Shown here in pieces: positions 23,038-30,792 of a DNA stretch of 46,145 bases. Where the stretch lies: positions 1 through 46,145 of the IMG/VR virus record IMGVR_UViG_3300015264_000012; one strand, given 5' to 3'. The translations under genes were made by a program, and so were the position numbers. The notes beneath the pieces are model-generated. The model ran no database searches. It was not told the DNA's origin and was given only the letters and a program-made list of their open reading frames with translations. This stretch comes from a virus. How positions within the stretch are numbered: the first letter of the stretch is position 1; the number at the start of each line of letters is the position of its first letter.

Positions 23038-23577
23038 TTACCAGCTGGGAGGCCGCACGGAGAAGCCGCCAATATAGGTTTGACCGGGACGAGTAGATAT
23101 GTTACCCACGCCGCCTGATGCAAAGATATGCCATGACGATATAGAGATGTCCTTGGTCAAGCCTACAAAGGACTGAGCACCTACCGCATGACTATGCAGG
23201 TCAAGATACGGCCCTGTCTCAGCCCATGTGTAAATCTTACCGACTAATGGTGCTGACCATGTAGTGCCAACGTTCCAGTTAATAGTGGTATCGTAAAAGG
23301 TATGGTCGAGGTAGGCGACACCGAATCCGACACCCATGTTATTGTTGATAGGATAAACGACATCAACTAAGGCACCTACTTGGTGTTGGTTATAAAGAGC
23401 ATACGAGCCGACGCGAAGACCCTTGCCAAAGTAATTCGTGGCATCCTTAAAAAACGCACCGAAATCATTGGCGAGTTGTCCGAATCCGCCGGGTAACTCT
23501 GAGGTCGTGTTTGTTGTTTGTGCTTTAACACTTGTTAGGGTTGCTAACAAGACTGCTATAGTGATTATCTTTTTCAT
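23038..23577 (-). CDS. Small outer-membrane beta-barrel-like exported protein, 179 aa
   Basis: A clean signal peptide (M-K-K-I-I-T-I-A-V-L-L-A-T-L-T-S-V-K-A, cleavage after A19) precedes alternating Gly/aromatic strands (V-G-F-G-V-A-Y-L-D-H; I-F-A-S-G-G-V-G-N-I), as in small outer-membrane barrels. The protein ends in W, similar to the C-terminal aromatic signature. It overlaps the holin candidate by 4 bp. A phage-coded outer-membrane protein could block further infection or help lysis; this is inference. Confidence 0.6.
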   Translation of the reverse strand: MKKIITIAVLLATLTSVKAQTTNTTSELPGGFGQLANDFGAFFKDATNYFGKGLRVGSYALYNQHQVGALVDVVYPINNNMGVGFGVAYLDHTFYDTTINWNVGTTWSAPLVGKIYTWAETGPYLDLHSHAVGAQSFVGLTKDISISSWHIFASGGVGNISTRPGQTYIGGFSVRPPSW

Positions 23578-23798
23578 GGTTTTATTTCCGTGGTTGGAGG
23601 TTTAGATATAAAGGTTGTATCTTGAATCGAATCGGCGGGATGCTGTGCCATGTAAAGCAACATATCCTTACCAATCAAAGCAAGAGTAAGGATGCCTGCT
23701 TGCTTCCAATTAACTCCTATTGTAAGGGTTGCAAGGCCGGTGGCGAATGCTGTCGCCACGGCCACCACTAATCCGCGTTTCCATTGTTTCCAGTTCAT
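23574..23798 (-). CDS. Holin candidate, two TM helices, 74 aa
   Basis: Short basic N-terminus (M-N-W-K-Q-W-K-R-G) followed by two hydrophobic segments, about residues 10-28 and 34-50, and a polar tail. That size and layout fit a class II holin, which makes lesions in the cytoplasmic membrane to time lysis. No endolysin domain is recognisable next to it. The start is an ATG in C-T-A-T-T-A-T-G, as for the gene starting at 17987. Confidence 0.6.
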   Translation of the reverse strand: MNWKQWKRGLVVAVATAFATGLATLTIGVNWKQAGILTLALIGKDMLLYMAQHPADSIQDTTFISKPPTTEIKP

Positions 23799-23807
23799 AA
23801 TAGTTGT

Positions 23808-24098
23808 TTAATGCCTAAAGAATATATACCGTAGTCCTTCTGCTACCGCACCAAGCCCCGCCAACACCCCTGCGGCTTTCCACTTCCATTCGTTTTGAGT
23901 CGCGTCCAGCCGCTCAACCTTTTGTTTGATACCTTGTTCTTTGGAATCTTTTTCACCATACAGGTCGTCGTGATGTTTTAAAACCGTGGCAATCAATCCC
24001 GGCGGGGCCTTGGGGTCGAGTGGATTGCCCACCAACGCCTCATGAATGTCATCGAGCTTTTGCGAATGTTCCTTGGTGAATGAATAGGTCTCAGGCAT
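23808..24098 (-). CDS. Coiled-coil protein with C-terminal TM (XhlA-like), 96 aa
   Basis: I chose ATG 24098, which overlaps the receiver gene by 8 bp; a longer upstream frame runs inside that gene and is not supported. The middle is a heptad-like coiled coil (K-Q-K-V-E-R-L-D-A-T-Q-N-E-W-K-W-K) and the end is one membrane helix (A-A-G-V-L-A-G-L-G-A-V-A-E-G-L). This resembles XhlA-type hemolysin/holin-associated proteins. It lies beside the holin candidate, so a lysis role is likely. Confidence 0.55.
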   Translation of the reverse strand: MPETYSFTKEHSQKLDDIHEALVGNPLDPKAPPGLIATVLKHHDDLYGEKDSKEQGIKQKVERLDATQNEWKWKAAGVLAGLGAVAEGLRYIFFRH

Positions 24099-24525
24099 TG
24101 GGTTTAAGGGTTTCAAAGATGTTGTCCAAATCCGACGCCTTGATGGGTTTGCGCCAGAAAAACTGCGGGCTGATTTCGAGCAGCTTCTCTCGTATCGAAA
24201 CATCATCATATCCAGTCATCACGATGATTGTCTGGTCGGGTTTCGTTGCCTTGACACGCTTGTAAACATCAAATCCATCACCCTCAATAAGCCTCACATC
24301 AAGAAACACGATGTTAAACTCGTTATTCACAATTATGTCAACCGCTGTGGATTCGTTAGAACACTCAACCACTTCAACCTTATACCTACTTAATAGATTT
24401 TTAAGAAGAAACCGGTCTGCCGCATCATCGTCCACAATAAGGATACGAGGAACACGAGTTAAAACGACTAGCTTCTTTTTAAGAAACTCTGTTGAGTCAT
24501 TTCTGCCCTGGAAGTTCGCGGTCAT
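24091..24525 (-). CDS. Stand-alone CheY-like response-regulator receiver protein, 144 aa
   Basis: All receiver-domain residues are present: acidic D32-D34 (I-V-D-D-D), phosphoacceptor Asp76 (V-F-L-D-V), Thr104 (V-M-T-G) and Lys126 (W-R-K-P-I). The domain covers about residues 25-144 and there is no output domain. The first 24 residues are a polar extension. It is joined by ATGA overlap to the lectin-like gene upstream. In bacteria such proteins take a phosphoryl group from a histidine kinase; no kinase is coded here, so a host kinase would be the source, or it acts as a decoy. A receiver protein in a phage lysis/tail cluster is unusual. Confidence 0.85.
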   Translation of the reverse strand: MTANFQGRNDSTEFLKKKLVVLTRVPRILIVDDDAADRFLLKNLLSRYKVEVVECSNESTAVDIIVNNEFNIVFLDVRLIEGDGFDVYKRVKATKPDQTIIVMTGYDDVSIREKLLEISPQFFWRKPIKASDLDNIFETLKPNA

Positions 24526-24905
24526 TGGTATGGTATGGCCATGTAGTCCACGGTAGTATTTCCCGTGATTCCAGCGCTTAAGGATATTGTGAACCCATTG
24601 GTTGTCTTGCTGGTTGCCGCGGCAGAAACCGCTGAAGCAATGTTTTGGTCGAATGAAATAGCCACATAATAGTTCGTGCCCGTGGTGGTTGGGAATGCTG
24701 AGGCAAACGTGACGGCGACGCTGGTGGCAAGGTTGCCAATATTTGTCACTCCGGCACGATAGCGAATGCTGGTAATGGCATCGCCGTTGCCAAGATGAGT
24801 GCCATTGAACGAAGTTCCGATAGTTGACCCGGTGTAGTTGGTTTGCGTTCTCCCAATCCAGACCAACAAACCCAGAAAACCGATTAGGATGATTACTTTT
24901 TTCAT
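24522..24905 (-). CDS. Exported lectin/tail-knob-like beta protein, 127 aa
   Basis: A signal peptide (M-K-K-V-I-I-L-I-G-F-L-G-L-L-V-W) is followed by a beta-rich domain: S-I-R-Y-R-A-G-V-T-N-I, A-V-T-F-A-S-A-F, N-Y-Y-V-A-I-S-F, N-G-F-T-I-S-L. This pattern is seen in H-type lectin-like and fibre-tip domains. A Sec signal on a fibre domain is odd, because virions assemble in the cytoplasm. It directly follows the beta-helix protein gene, which also has a signal peptide. Confidence 0.55.
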   Translation of the reverse strand: MKKVIILIGFLGLLVWIGRTQTNYTGSTIGTSFNGTHLGNGDAITSIRYRAGVTNIGNLATSVAVTFASAFPTTTGTNYYVAISFDQNIASAVSAAATSKTTNGFTISLSAGITGNTTVDYMAIPYQ

Positions 24906-24906
24906 A

Positions 24907-26721
24907 TTATTTCACATTGGCGTCCACGGTGAATGTTCCTAATGGCGAGAGCGTCACATTGGCGTCCTTTAATCTGTTGGCCATATTGCCTCCAAGTATT
25001 CCAACATTCTGGGCCGTGGCTGAGAAGATGCTCTCGGAATTGGTTGGTGCAATAATGACGCAGTTCTGCAAAAATAGCCCGTTGGTATCAACAATGACTG
25101 GATAATTCGTTGCGCCCACGCCTGCCGAATTGTCAATCGTCATATTCTTTAAATAAACCTGTCCATTATTGGTCAGTCCACCTGACCCGGTCGCATTGTT
25201 GTAAAACACCGGAATGCCACTCGGCACATGACAATCGCCGCCCTCAATGTCCACCCGCTGCTGTCCCTGGAACAAAAATCCTCCCGTGGCTGAAACTCCG
25301 CTCGCTGTCGCGTCATATTCCAAGACGTTCATGTGAACCGATGAGTTTCCATTTGTATTACCACCACCCCATGTCTTCAACCACCATCCCCCATTTGCGG
25401 TAATCTTATGTCCAGTGAGCCATGCATTTGCCGTCCCTAGAACGGTGATATTATTACCGCCAACTTTATCGTCTGAAATCTTTTGAAAATTAAGATAGTT
25501 GTATCCGCCCTGAAATGTCACGCATTCACCGGCATATGCGTTGCTACAATGCAACCAGTCGACGTTATACCACGACCGATAAACCGCATCCATCGCCGGC
25601 GTGTTGGTGGGTGCGGTCGAAGTGTAAATCTTGGACTGCATATCAGGGCAGGTTAGGAAGAAATTATTCGTGTGAATAATGCTGTCAGACGGTTCGCCAG
25701 ACCATTCCCCATACTGAAACATTGGGCCGATTTTTTTCCCAACCATGCTCACATCCCCAAATCCCCACACAATGGCGTCATCAACGTTGGTGTATTGCGG
25801 ATAAGTCCATGTCTGGCTATTAGTGACATACGAAACGATGTTGGTTCCTGGAATGATATCATCAAAGTCTATCATCGCATTCGTGCATCCGAGAATGTCC
25901 AATACCCTACGACCTGCCACAGAGTTATGGTCTTCGATTGTCCAAGTGCCAGTTGACCAGCGCAACACCGTCCCCGGATTCGTGATGCTCACGTAATCCA
26001 AAAAATTTGTTGAGCCTAGAAATGTCGGATGCTTGTTTGTCCCAAAACCAGAAGTCACTACCGAGACATTTGTTCCAATGTTGATATAGAAATTGGGCTT
26101 TCCGGTGATTCGGTTGGTAATCGGGCCAATCGAGTCATCCATGATGGGTTTCCATGAACTCGCCACTGTGTCATCCACAAAATTGCTCATCAGCACGGTT
26201 CCAACAAAATCCAAATTAACCCCATTGCTGAGAATCTGAATCTGGTTGGTGTAAAGCCCTGCCCAGATATGCACCGTGTCACCCGGTAAAGATGCCTGAA
26301 CTGCCGCCTTTGGCGTGGCAAAGGGAACAAACCCGCCACGAACTGCTATCGAGTCATTTCCATTTGGCGCAACATCAGTATTCTGATTGAAAAGAATTCC
26401 ATTGATGGCTGAGGCGCTAATATTCGTCAGCCCGGAGCCGTTGCCAACAATACCTCCTCCGACTCTTATCGTTTGATTATTGGTAAAGTCACCGTTTGGT
26501 AGAAATTGAGACCTTACAGTGCTATTTGAATCGCCAATTGAAAGTGCAGAAGACAACGGCCCGGACGAAACAATGGTTGTGTTTGTTCCTATTCCATTTA
26601 GTTGCTGAATACCATTTGTTGCCCCACCACTACCCCCACCCCCTTGTGGATACGGCCCGCTTAAAGGCTGTGACCTAGCCACAAACGAAACCAATAACAA
26701 AAACAATAAAAGCTTTTTCAT
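24907..26721 (-). CDS. Exported right-handed beta-helix (pectate-lyase-like) protein, 604 aa
   Basis: The signal peptide (M-K-K-L-L-L-F-L-L-L-V-S-F-V-A-R-S-Q) is followed by a Gly-rich linker and a G-N-G-S-G-L-T-N-I-S segment, common in proteins of Verrucomicrobiota-type hosts. The beta-helix begins at F-A-T-P-K-A-A-V-Q-A-S-L-P-G-D-T-V, the classical pectate-lyase-like opening, and continues with Asn/Gly-rich coils to the end. In other podoviruses such proteins are tailspikes that degrade surface polysaccharide, and the position fits. The signal peptide argues for secretion, so the site of action is uncertain. Confidence 0.6.
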   Translation of the reverse strand: MKKLLLFLLLVSFVARSQPLSGPYPQGGGGSGGATNGIQQLNGIGTNTTIVSSGPLSSALSIGDSNSTVRSQFLPNGDFTNNQTIRVGGGIVGNGSGLTNISASAINGILFNQNTDVAPNGNDSIAVRGGFVPFATPKAAVQASLPGDTVHIWAGLYTNQIQILSNGVNLDFVGTVLMSNFVDDTVASSWKPIMDDSIGPITNRITGKPNFYINIGTNVSVVTSGFGTNKHPTFLGSTNFLDYVSITNPGTVLRWSTGTWTIEDHNSVAGRRVLDILGCTNAMIDFDDIIPGTNIVSYVTNSQTWTYPQYTNVDDAIVWGFGDVSMVGKKIGPMFQYGEWSGEPSDSIIHTNNFFLTCPDMQSKIYTSTAPTNTPAMDAVYRSWYNVDWLHCSNAYAGECVTFQGGYNYLNFQKISDDKVGGNNITVLGTANAWLTGHKITANGGWWLKTWGGGNTNGNSSVHMNVLEYDATASGVSATGGFLFQGQQRVDIEGGDCHVPSGIPVFYNNATGSGGLTNNGQVYLKNMTIDNSAGVGATNYPVIVDTNGLFLQNCVIIAPTNSESIFSATAQNVGILGGNMANRLKDANVTLSPLGTFTVDANVK

Positions 26722-27503
26722 TCAGGTAGATAGGTTCCGCGAACAGTTATATCATTACCAGCCGGGGCAGTCAACACCCCGGCTGTTGTGCTTGCCTTGA
26801 CCACACAAAGGGTGTTTAACGCGTACGCTGCCGTCTGCCTCATAGGATGAAAACCACTATTGTTACCAAAGTTTAAGGTTAAAGTGTCTCCGGCTGTTAT
26901 TGGATAATCTTGTCCTAGTAAGGGCTTGTCGTTGTTGGCTGCAATGTGTGCAAAGATTTGTATTCGCGTGGTGGTTGCCCCAACAGCATTAGAGCATTCT
27001 AGTTTTAAAAGCTCATTAATTCCCCCAGCCCATATTACGCGACTTTTTATTAAAGTAGTTAAATCACCAACCACCGTGGGAGCTATCGGCACCACCGTTC
27101 CATCTTGAGTGTTACCACTCTGACTGGTCATCTTGTTAACCGTCTCCATCTCCCAGTCTTCGAGGGTGACAGAAAGTTCCATATTACCACCAGCATAAGT
27201 GGTAAAGACTTCGTTAGTCGAGGAAAGAGTAAACAATAACCCATTGGCTAGGGCGGGCAGGGTAAAGTTATCATCTATGTATTGCCATAGAAAGCCGGTG
27301 TTGGCTAGTAACTGTAAGGAGCGAATCGGTATCGAGACTCCGCTTGATAAGTTCGCGGCTAAAAGGTCATGAATCTGCAAGTATGCCGGAGCGGTTCCAT
27401 CAAGATAACCTTCAAACTTCTCCAATACAAGGGTCGCTGGTATCGGAACAGGGACTTGGTAATTCGCTACTGCTGTCTGAAAGGGGAATGTTCGTGATTG
27501 CAT
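26718..27503 (-). CDS. Virion structural protein of unknown type, 261 aa
   Basis: A beta-rich protein with no export signal and no recognised domain. It contains alternating hydrophobic strands (A-N-Y-Q-V-P-V-P-I-P; M-E-L-S-V-T-L-E-D-W) and a C-terminal G-N-D-I-T-V-R-G-T-Y. It lies between the adaptor and the beta-helix protein, where fibre-attachment or head-completion proteins are found. It overlaps the beta-helix gene by 4 bp. Confidence 0.6.
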   Translation of the reverse strand: MQSRTFPFQTAVANYQVPVPIPATLVLEKFEGYLDGTAPAYLQIHDLLAANLSSGVSIPIRSLQLLANTGFLWQYIDDNFTLPALANGLLFTLSSTNEVFTTYAGGNMELSVTLEDWEMETVNKMTSQSGNTQDGTVVPIAPTVVGDLTTLIKSRVIWAGGINELLKLECSNAVGATTTRIQIFAHIAANNDKPLLGQDYPITAGDTLTLNFGNNSGFHPMRQTAAYALNTLCVVKASTTAGVLTAPAGNDITVRGTYLPE

Positions 27504-27504
27504 A

Positions 27505-28572
27505 TTAGTGAGAAGCTATGATTATCATTGGGACGACTTTCTTTTTAATCTCTGGTTCTTGACCACCGCCGAAGACGACATGAGAGGTGCGGCGAGGATA
27601 GGCTGCTCTAACATAGTTAAGCCTTGATTGGGCTTTTTGAAGCTTTAACGGGGCGTCTTGTTGTTTGTTACGAGTAAGAATCTCGGCGGCGGAGAACAAC
27701 ACTATCATTAAGTCATCAAGGTCGGCGGTGTCGGTGTCAGCTATCAGGGGTGAGATGTTTCGTTGACCGGTGAATCTTACTGTTTGTGACGACGCCGGTA
27801 TCGGCCATATCTCGAATAGGGTTACTTCGGCGGTGTTATAAGTAGGAGGGGCAGCACCTAGGGTAGTGTCAGCGGCGACATCAGTAGCGGTCGTAGTAGT
27901 GTTATCCGCTATCGTCTTGAGGAAGAAAAAGGTTGAACCGCCAGTCTTGGTTCGATAGATGTTACGAGCAGTCACCACGCTAACATTCGTTCCGCCGAGA
28001 CCTTGCTGCATCACCACTTGTGGTGCGATAGGGATATTTGTTAGACTAATTCCTTGGTTGGCTAGGTTCGCTGTTGTCACTGATGGCCCAACCGAGGTCT
28101 CCCCGAAAGCCGAAACATAAGTCACGGCATATTGATATATACCTGTTAACCCTACACCTGATATAGCTTGGTTTGGAGCGGTCAAAGGCGGAACCACTTC
28201 GGCTTGGTTAGCCAAGGCCCATTTTTGTATTGGGTCGTTTTGGCTACCTATGTCGCTATCAGTTGTATTTAGTTCTTCATCGTCAATACCGATTTCAAGA
28301 GGTTTCCATGTTGTTGACCATTTTACATATACTCGTGGCGCACGTTCATAGTTAATATTCGGTAAGGAAAGGTATCTCACTTGAGGGTTCACCGTCACAT
28401 CATACCTCACTTGAAGGTTCGGCCAATCATACTCCACCGCCAACCACGCTTGCATGTTAGCAAGCACTTGGTTATAGGTTGCAGTGATATCAGTATTAAT
28501 CAATGTCAAGGCATCGCCAACCTCGGCTTGTAACATGTAGCGCAGTAGGGCAAGTGGTGTTCCGCGTGCCAT
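27505..28572 (-). CDS. Head-tail adaptor / tail tubular A-like protein, 355 aa
   Basis: The N-terminus is helical (L-A-L-L-R-Y-M-L-Q-A-E-V-G-D-A-L; Y-N-Q-V-L-A-N-M-Q-A-W-L-A-V-E-Y-D-W-P), as in P22 gp4/T7 gp11 adaptor proteins that sit under the portal. A beta-sandwich insertion (Y-Q-Y-A-V-T-Y-V-S-A-F-G-E-T, an FN3-like pattern) occupies the middle, and helices return at the end (L-M-I-V-L-F-S-A-A-E-I-L-T-R-N-K). This inserted Ig-like domain makes it larger than the classical adaptors. Gene order (portal-capsid-adaptor) agrees. Confidence 0.65.
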   Translation of the reverse strand: MARGTPLALLRYMLQAEVGDALTLINTDITATYNQVLANMQAWLAVEYDWPNLQVRYDVTVNPQVRYLSLPNINYERAPRVYVKWSTTWKPLEIGIDDEELNTTDSDIGSQNDPIQKWALANQAEVVPPLTAPNQAISGVGLTGIYQYAVTYVSAFGETSVGPSVTTANLANQGISLTNIPIAPQVVMQQGLGGTNVSVVTARNIYRTKTGGSTFFFLKTIADNTTTTATDVAADTTLGAAPPTYNTAEVTLFEIWPIPASSQTVRFTGQRNISPLIADTDTADLDDLMIVLFSAAEILTRNKQQDAPLKLQKAQSRLNYVRAAYPRRTSHVVFGGGQEPEIKKKVVPMIIIASH

Positions 28573-28577
28573 TTTAG

Positions 28578-29003
28578 TTAGGCGTTGACGACGTAATCCT
28601 CACGATTCTCGCTAGGGAAAGACCGATTAGCGGGTCGTTCTGGAGCCTTACCTGTGGACTGGAAGGCCAATCCCTCTTGAATCCCGGCCTCTTTAAAGGT
28701 TTCCGGCACCGTTGGATTACGGCCCGGAAACAGCTTCTCAACGAATTTCGCATTATAGATTCGTTTTAACCGTGACACTTCCTCTAACGGCGTGCGGTCA
28801 CGAAGGATAGTCTTTTCGTCGTCCTTGGGGTCAAGCTCTCTGACCTGTGCTTTGCCAGAAGCCTTAAGGTCGATGATGCAATCTGAACCCACGTTCATGT
28901 TATGCATCTCTTGTAGCACCTGGGCCTCGGCTGGTGTGATGTCGTGTTTTTCCACTGAGGAACCAAAGTGGTTTAACACGACCCGACATTTAGCTATTTG
29001 CAT
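28578..29003 (-). CDS. Hypothetical virion-arm protein, 141 aa
   Basis: The start at ATG 29003 follows the upstream stop in the TAATATG arrangement common on this strand; a GTG at 29030 would overlap the previous gene by 26 bp. The protein has a short beta start (M-Q-I-A-K-C-R-V-V-L-N) and a charged, mostly helical remainder. It resembles small head-associated proteins in position only. The function is unknown. Confidence 0.65.
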   Translation of the reverse strand: MQIAKCRVVLNHFGSSVEKHDITPAEAQVLQEMHNMNVGSDCIIDLKASGKAQVRELDPKDDEKTILRDRTPLEEVSRLKRIYNAKFVEKLFPGRNPTVPETFKEAGIQEGLAFQSTGKAPERPANRSFPSENREDYVVNA

Positions 29004-29004
29004 A

Positions 29005-29718
29005 TTAGGGACTGGTTGCGGTGAATCCACTTAGAGTCACCGAGTTAACGATGATACCAGCGGAAGAACTGGTGTTGTTAGCAGCCACAGTCAAGAGACG
29101 AATCCTTCTAGCACCCGCGGTAAACGAGGCTGGTAGGTTCGTAGTAGCTGTTATTCCATTCGTGATAGCAACAATAGTCCAAGTGAATGAGTCATTTGTA
29201 GTATTGTTGCCATAAGACTGAGAGATATTACCAAACGATGTATCGCATTGCCTTACGAATATCAAGGTAAGGGTATTCGATGAGCTTGTGTTAGGTGTGA
29301 TGACGTTCGTCGGGTTCGTCCCAAGCTGAAACGCATTCTGGTTTGGAGCAAAGAATATATTTGTCCAGTTAGCCATGAGCGTTACACAGACATTAGTTTG
29401 AACTTGACCAACACTATCAGCAGCCATATTACAATCCTCGGCCCAGCCATCATTAATATTAATGGTATTGGTTACGACGGTTGTCCCATTAGTCACGAGC
29501 ACACTATTTGTAAAGCCCGACTGAAGGTTCGCTCCAGCCCGACTGATATAGAACACCCCGATTTCGCCATTCGTTACGGTCGTGTTGTTAGACACTATAA
29601 GTTGTTGCCCGTGGATGAATGTTTGAGTCTGGTGGCTAGCAGAGCCACGACCTAAAAAGGCCAAAGCCATCAAGCCAACCACGATGAATGCAATGATTAG
29701 TTTTTGCTTGTTAGTCAT
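29005..29718 (-). CDS. Membrane-anchored or exported Asn/Thr-rich beta protein, 237 aa
   Basis: The N-terminus M-T-N-K-Q-K-L-I-I-A-F-I-V-V-G-L-M-A-L-A-F is a signal anchor or signal peptide. The rest is rich in Asn, Thr and Ser with alternating strands. It stands directly after the capsid gene, where decoration proteins occur, but the export signal does not fit a cytoplasmic decoration protein. It starts in the context A-C-T-A-A-T-A-T-G. Confidence 0.6.
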   Translation of the reverse strand: MTNKQKLIIAFIVVGLMALAFLGRGSASHQTQTFIHGQQLIVSNNTTVTNGEIGVFYISRAGANLQSGFTNSVLVTNGTTVVTNTININDGWAEDCNMAADSVGQVQTNVCVTLMANWTNIFFAPNQNAFQLGTNPTNVITPNTSSSNTLTLIFVRQCDTSFGNISQSYGNNTTNDSFTWTIVAITNGITATTNLPASFTAGARRIRLLTVAANNTSSSAGIIVNSVTLSGFTATSP

Positions 29719-29729
29719 ATTAGTATCCT

Positions 29730-30776
29730 TTATGCGACAGAGTAGACACCGTTACAGTTAAGCTGCGTAGCCTCTAGGGTTCCTGTCCACGTCATGCTCT
29801 TAAGGAACACGAAGTAGTTATAGGGTCTGGTCGGCATCCTTAGCTTGTTTTCCTCACCCTCCATTGGACGGAGACGGATACGACGGGTATCCAACACATA
29901 GCAGTACTTGGAAAGGCCGAGGTCATCAAGGGTGGGGTCATAGTCAAATGTACCCAGTCCTTTAAGGCGCATCTTAGCCATGCCGAAGTCAGTCTTGCCC
30001 TCATTAACCCATCCACTATCGGTGTAATAGCCCTTCTCGCCAACCTCTAGTTCCAAGGCAACAATGAAATCGCTACCACAGAGAGCAACGTTAGGCTTAC
30101 CTTGATAACGCATTAACTGGCGTAGCTCGGTACGGAGGAAACGTGTGAGAGTTTGGTTAGCGCCGGAAGCGGCGATGTTCAAACTAACACGATGCCTCCA
30201 CCAAAAGTAGGTTGCCCGGTTAAGGCCACCTGTGGTGCCAACTGAGGGGTCCCCCGTAGTCAAGATAGACTGGATACCGGGAAACACCTTCGCATCCTGA
30301 GTGCCATCCTTCCAACAGGTCAGGTTAAAGGCTCGTGCCCACGACTCAGTGAAGTCATCAAGCCGATTTTCCAATAACCCAGTCAGGCGAGTCGCTGCGG
30401 AATCAGAGTGCTCGGAGGTCTTCATATCATCGGTAACGGATATATCGTCCTTTTTCAACTCGGTTTCGCTTATCCATAGTCCTGCGTGCATCTCCTTCCA
30501 AGGATACTGAGCACGTAGAATGTTAGATGCACCCGCAAAAGTGAGGGCATCGTCTTCCTGAAAACCGGAGAAGAACCCCGCGGTATCAGACATATAGGCT
30601 CCTTGTACAGGGGAGCTGACCTGGATATTTCCACCAGGAAACGTCTTTTGTTTTTCACGAAGAACACGGACAAGCGGACGCTCTTCCATAGTCTGTGGGA
30701 GCGTCTTGCCCCTTACATAATAAGTAAGCGCGGCATTGACGATGTCGTTCGCTACTGTTAATCCTAATGCAGCCAT
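29730..30776 (-). CDS. Major capsid protein (HK97-like fold), 348 aa
   Basis: It lies directly after an acidic scaffold gene and after portal, the standard order. The sequence has an N-terminal arm with A-A-L-T-Y-Y-V-R-G-K-T-L, a helical spine region and many beta strands with conserved-looking W and G positions. The size (38-39 kDa) is typical. It was called from size, order and overall likeness to podoviral coat proteins, not from a specific signature. Confidence 0.75.
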   Translation of the reverse strand: MAALGLTVANDIVNAALTYYVRGKTLPQTMEERPLVRVLREKQKTFPGGNIQVSSPVQGAYMSDTAGFFSGFQEDDALTFAGASNILRAQYPWKEMHAGLWISETELKKDDISVTDDMKTSEHSDSAATRLTGLLENRLDDFTESWARAFNLTCWKDGTQDAKVFPGIQSILTTGDPSVGTTGGLNRATYFWWRHRVSLNIAASGANQTLTRFLRTELRQLMRYQGKPNVALCGSDFIVALELEVGEKGYYTDSGWVNEGKTDFGMAKMRLKGLGTFDYDPTLDDLGLSKYCYVLDTRRIRLRPMEGEENKLRMPTRPYNYFVFLKSMTWTGTLEATQLNCNGVYSVA

Positions 30777-30792
30777 TTTTAGTTATTGTTTC

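Noticed and set aside
23808-24209. Longer start for the coiled-coil/TM protein
   Set aside because: The extra 37 residues lie inside the receiver gene in another frame and are Ser/Arg-rich; ATG 24098 fits the junction pattern.
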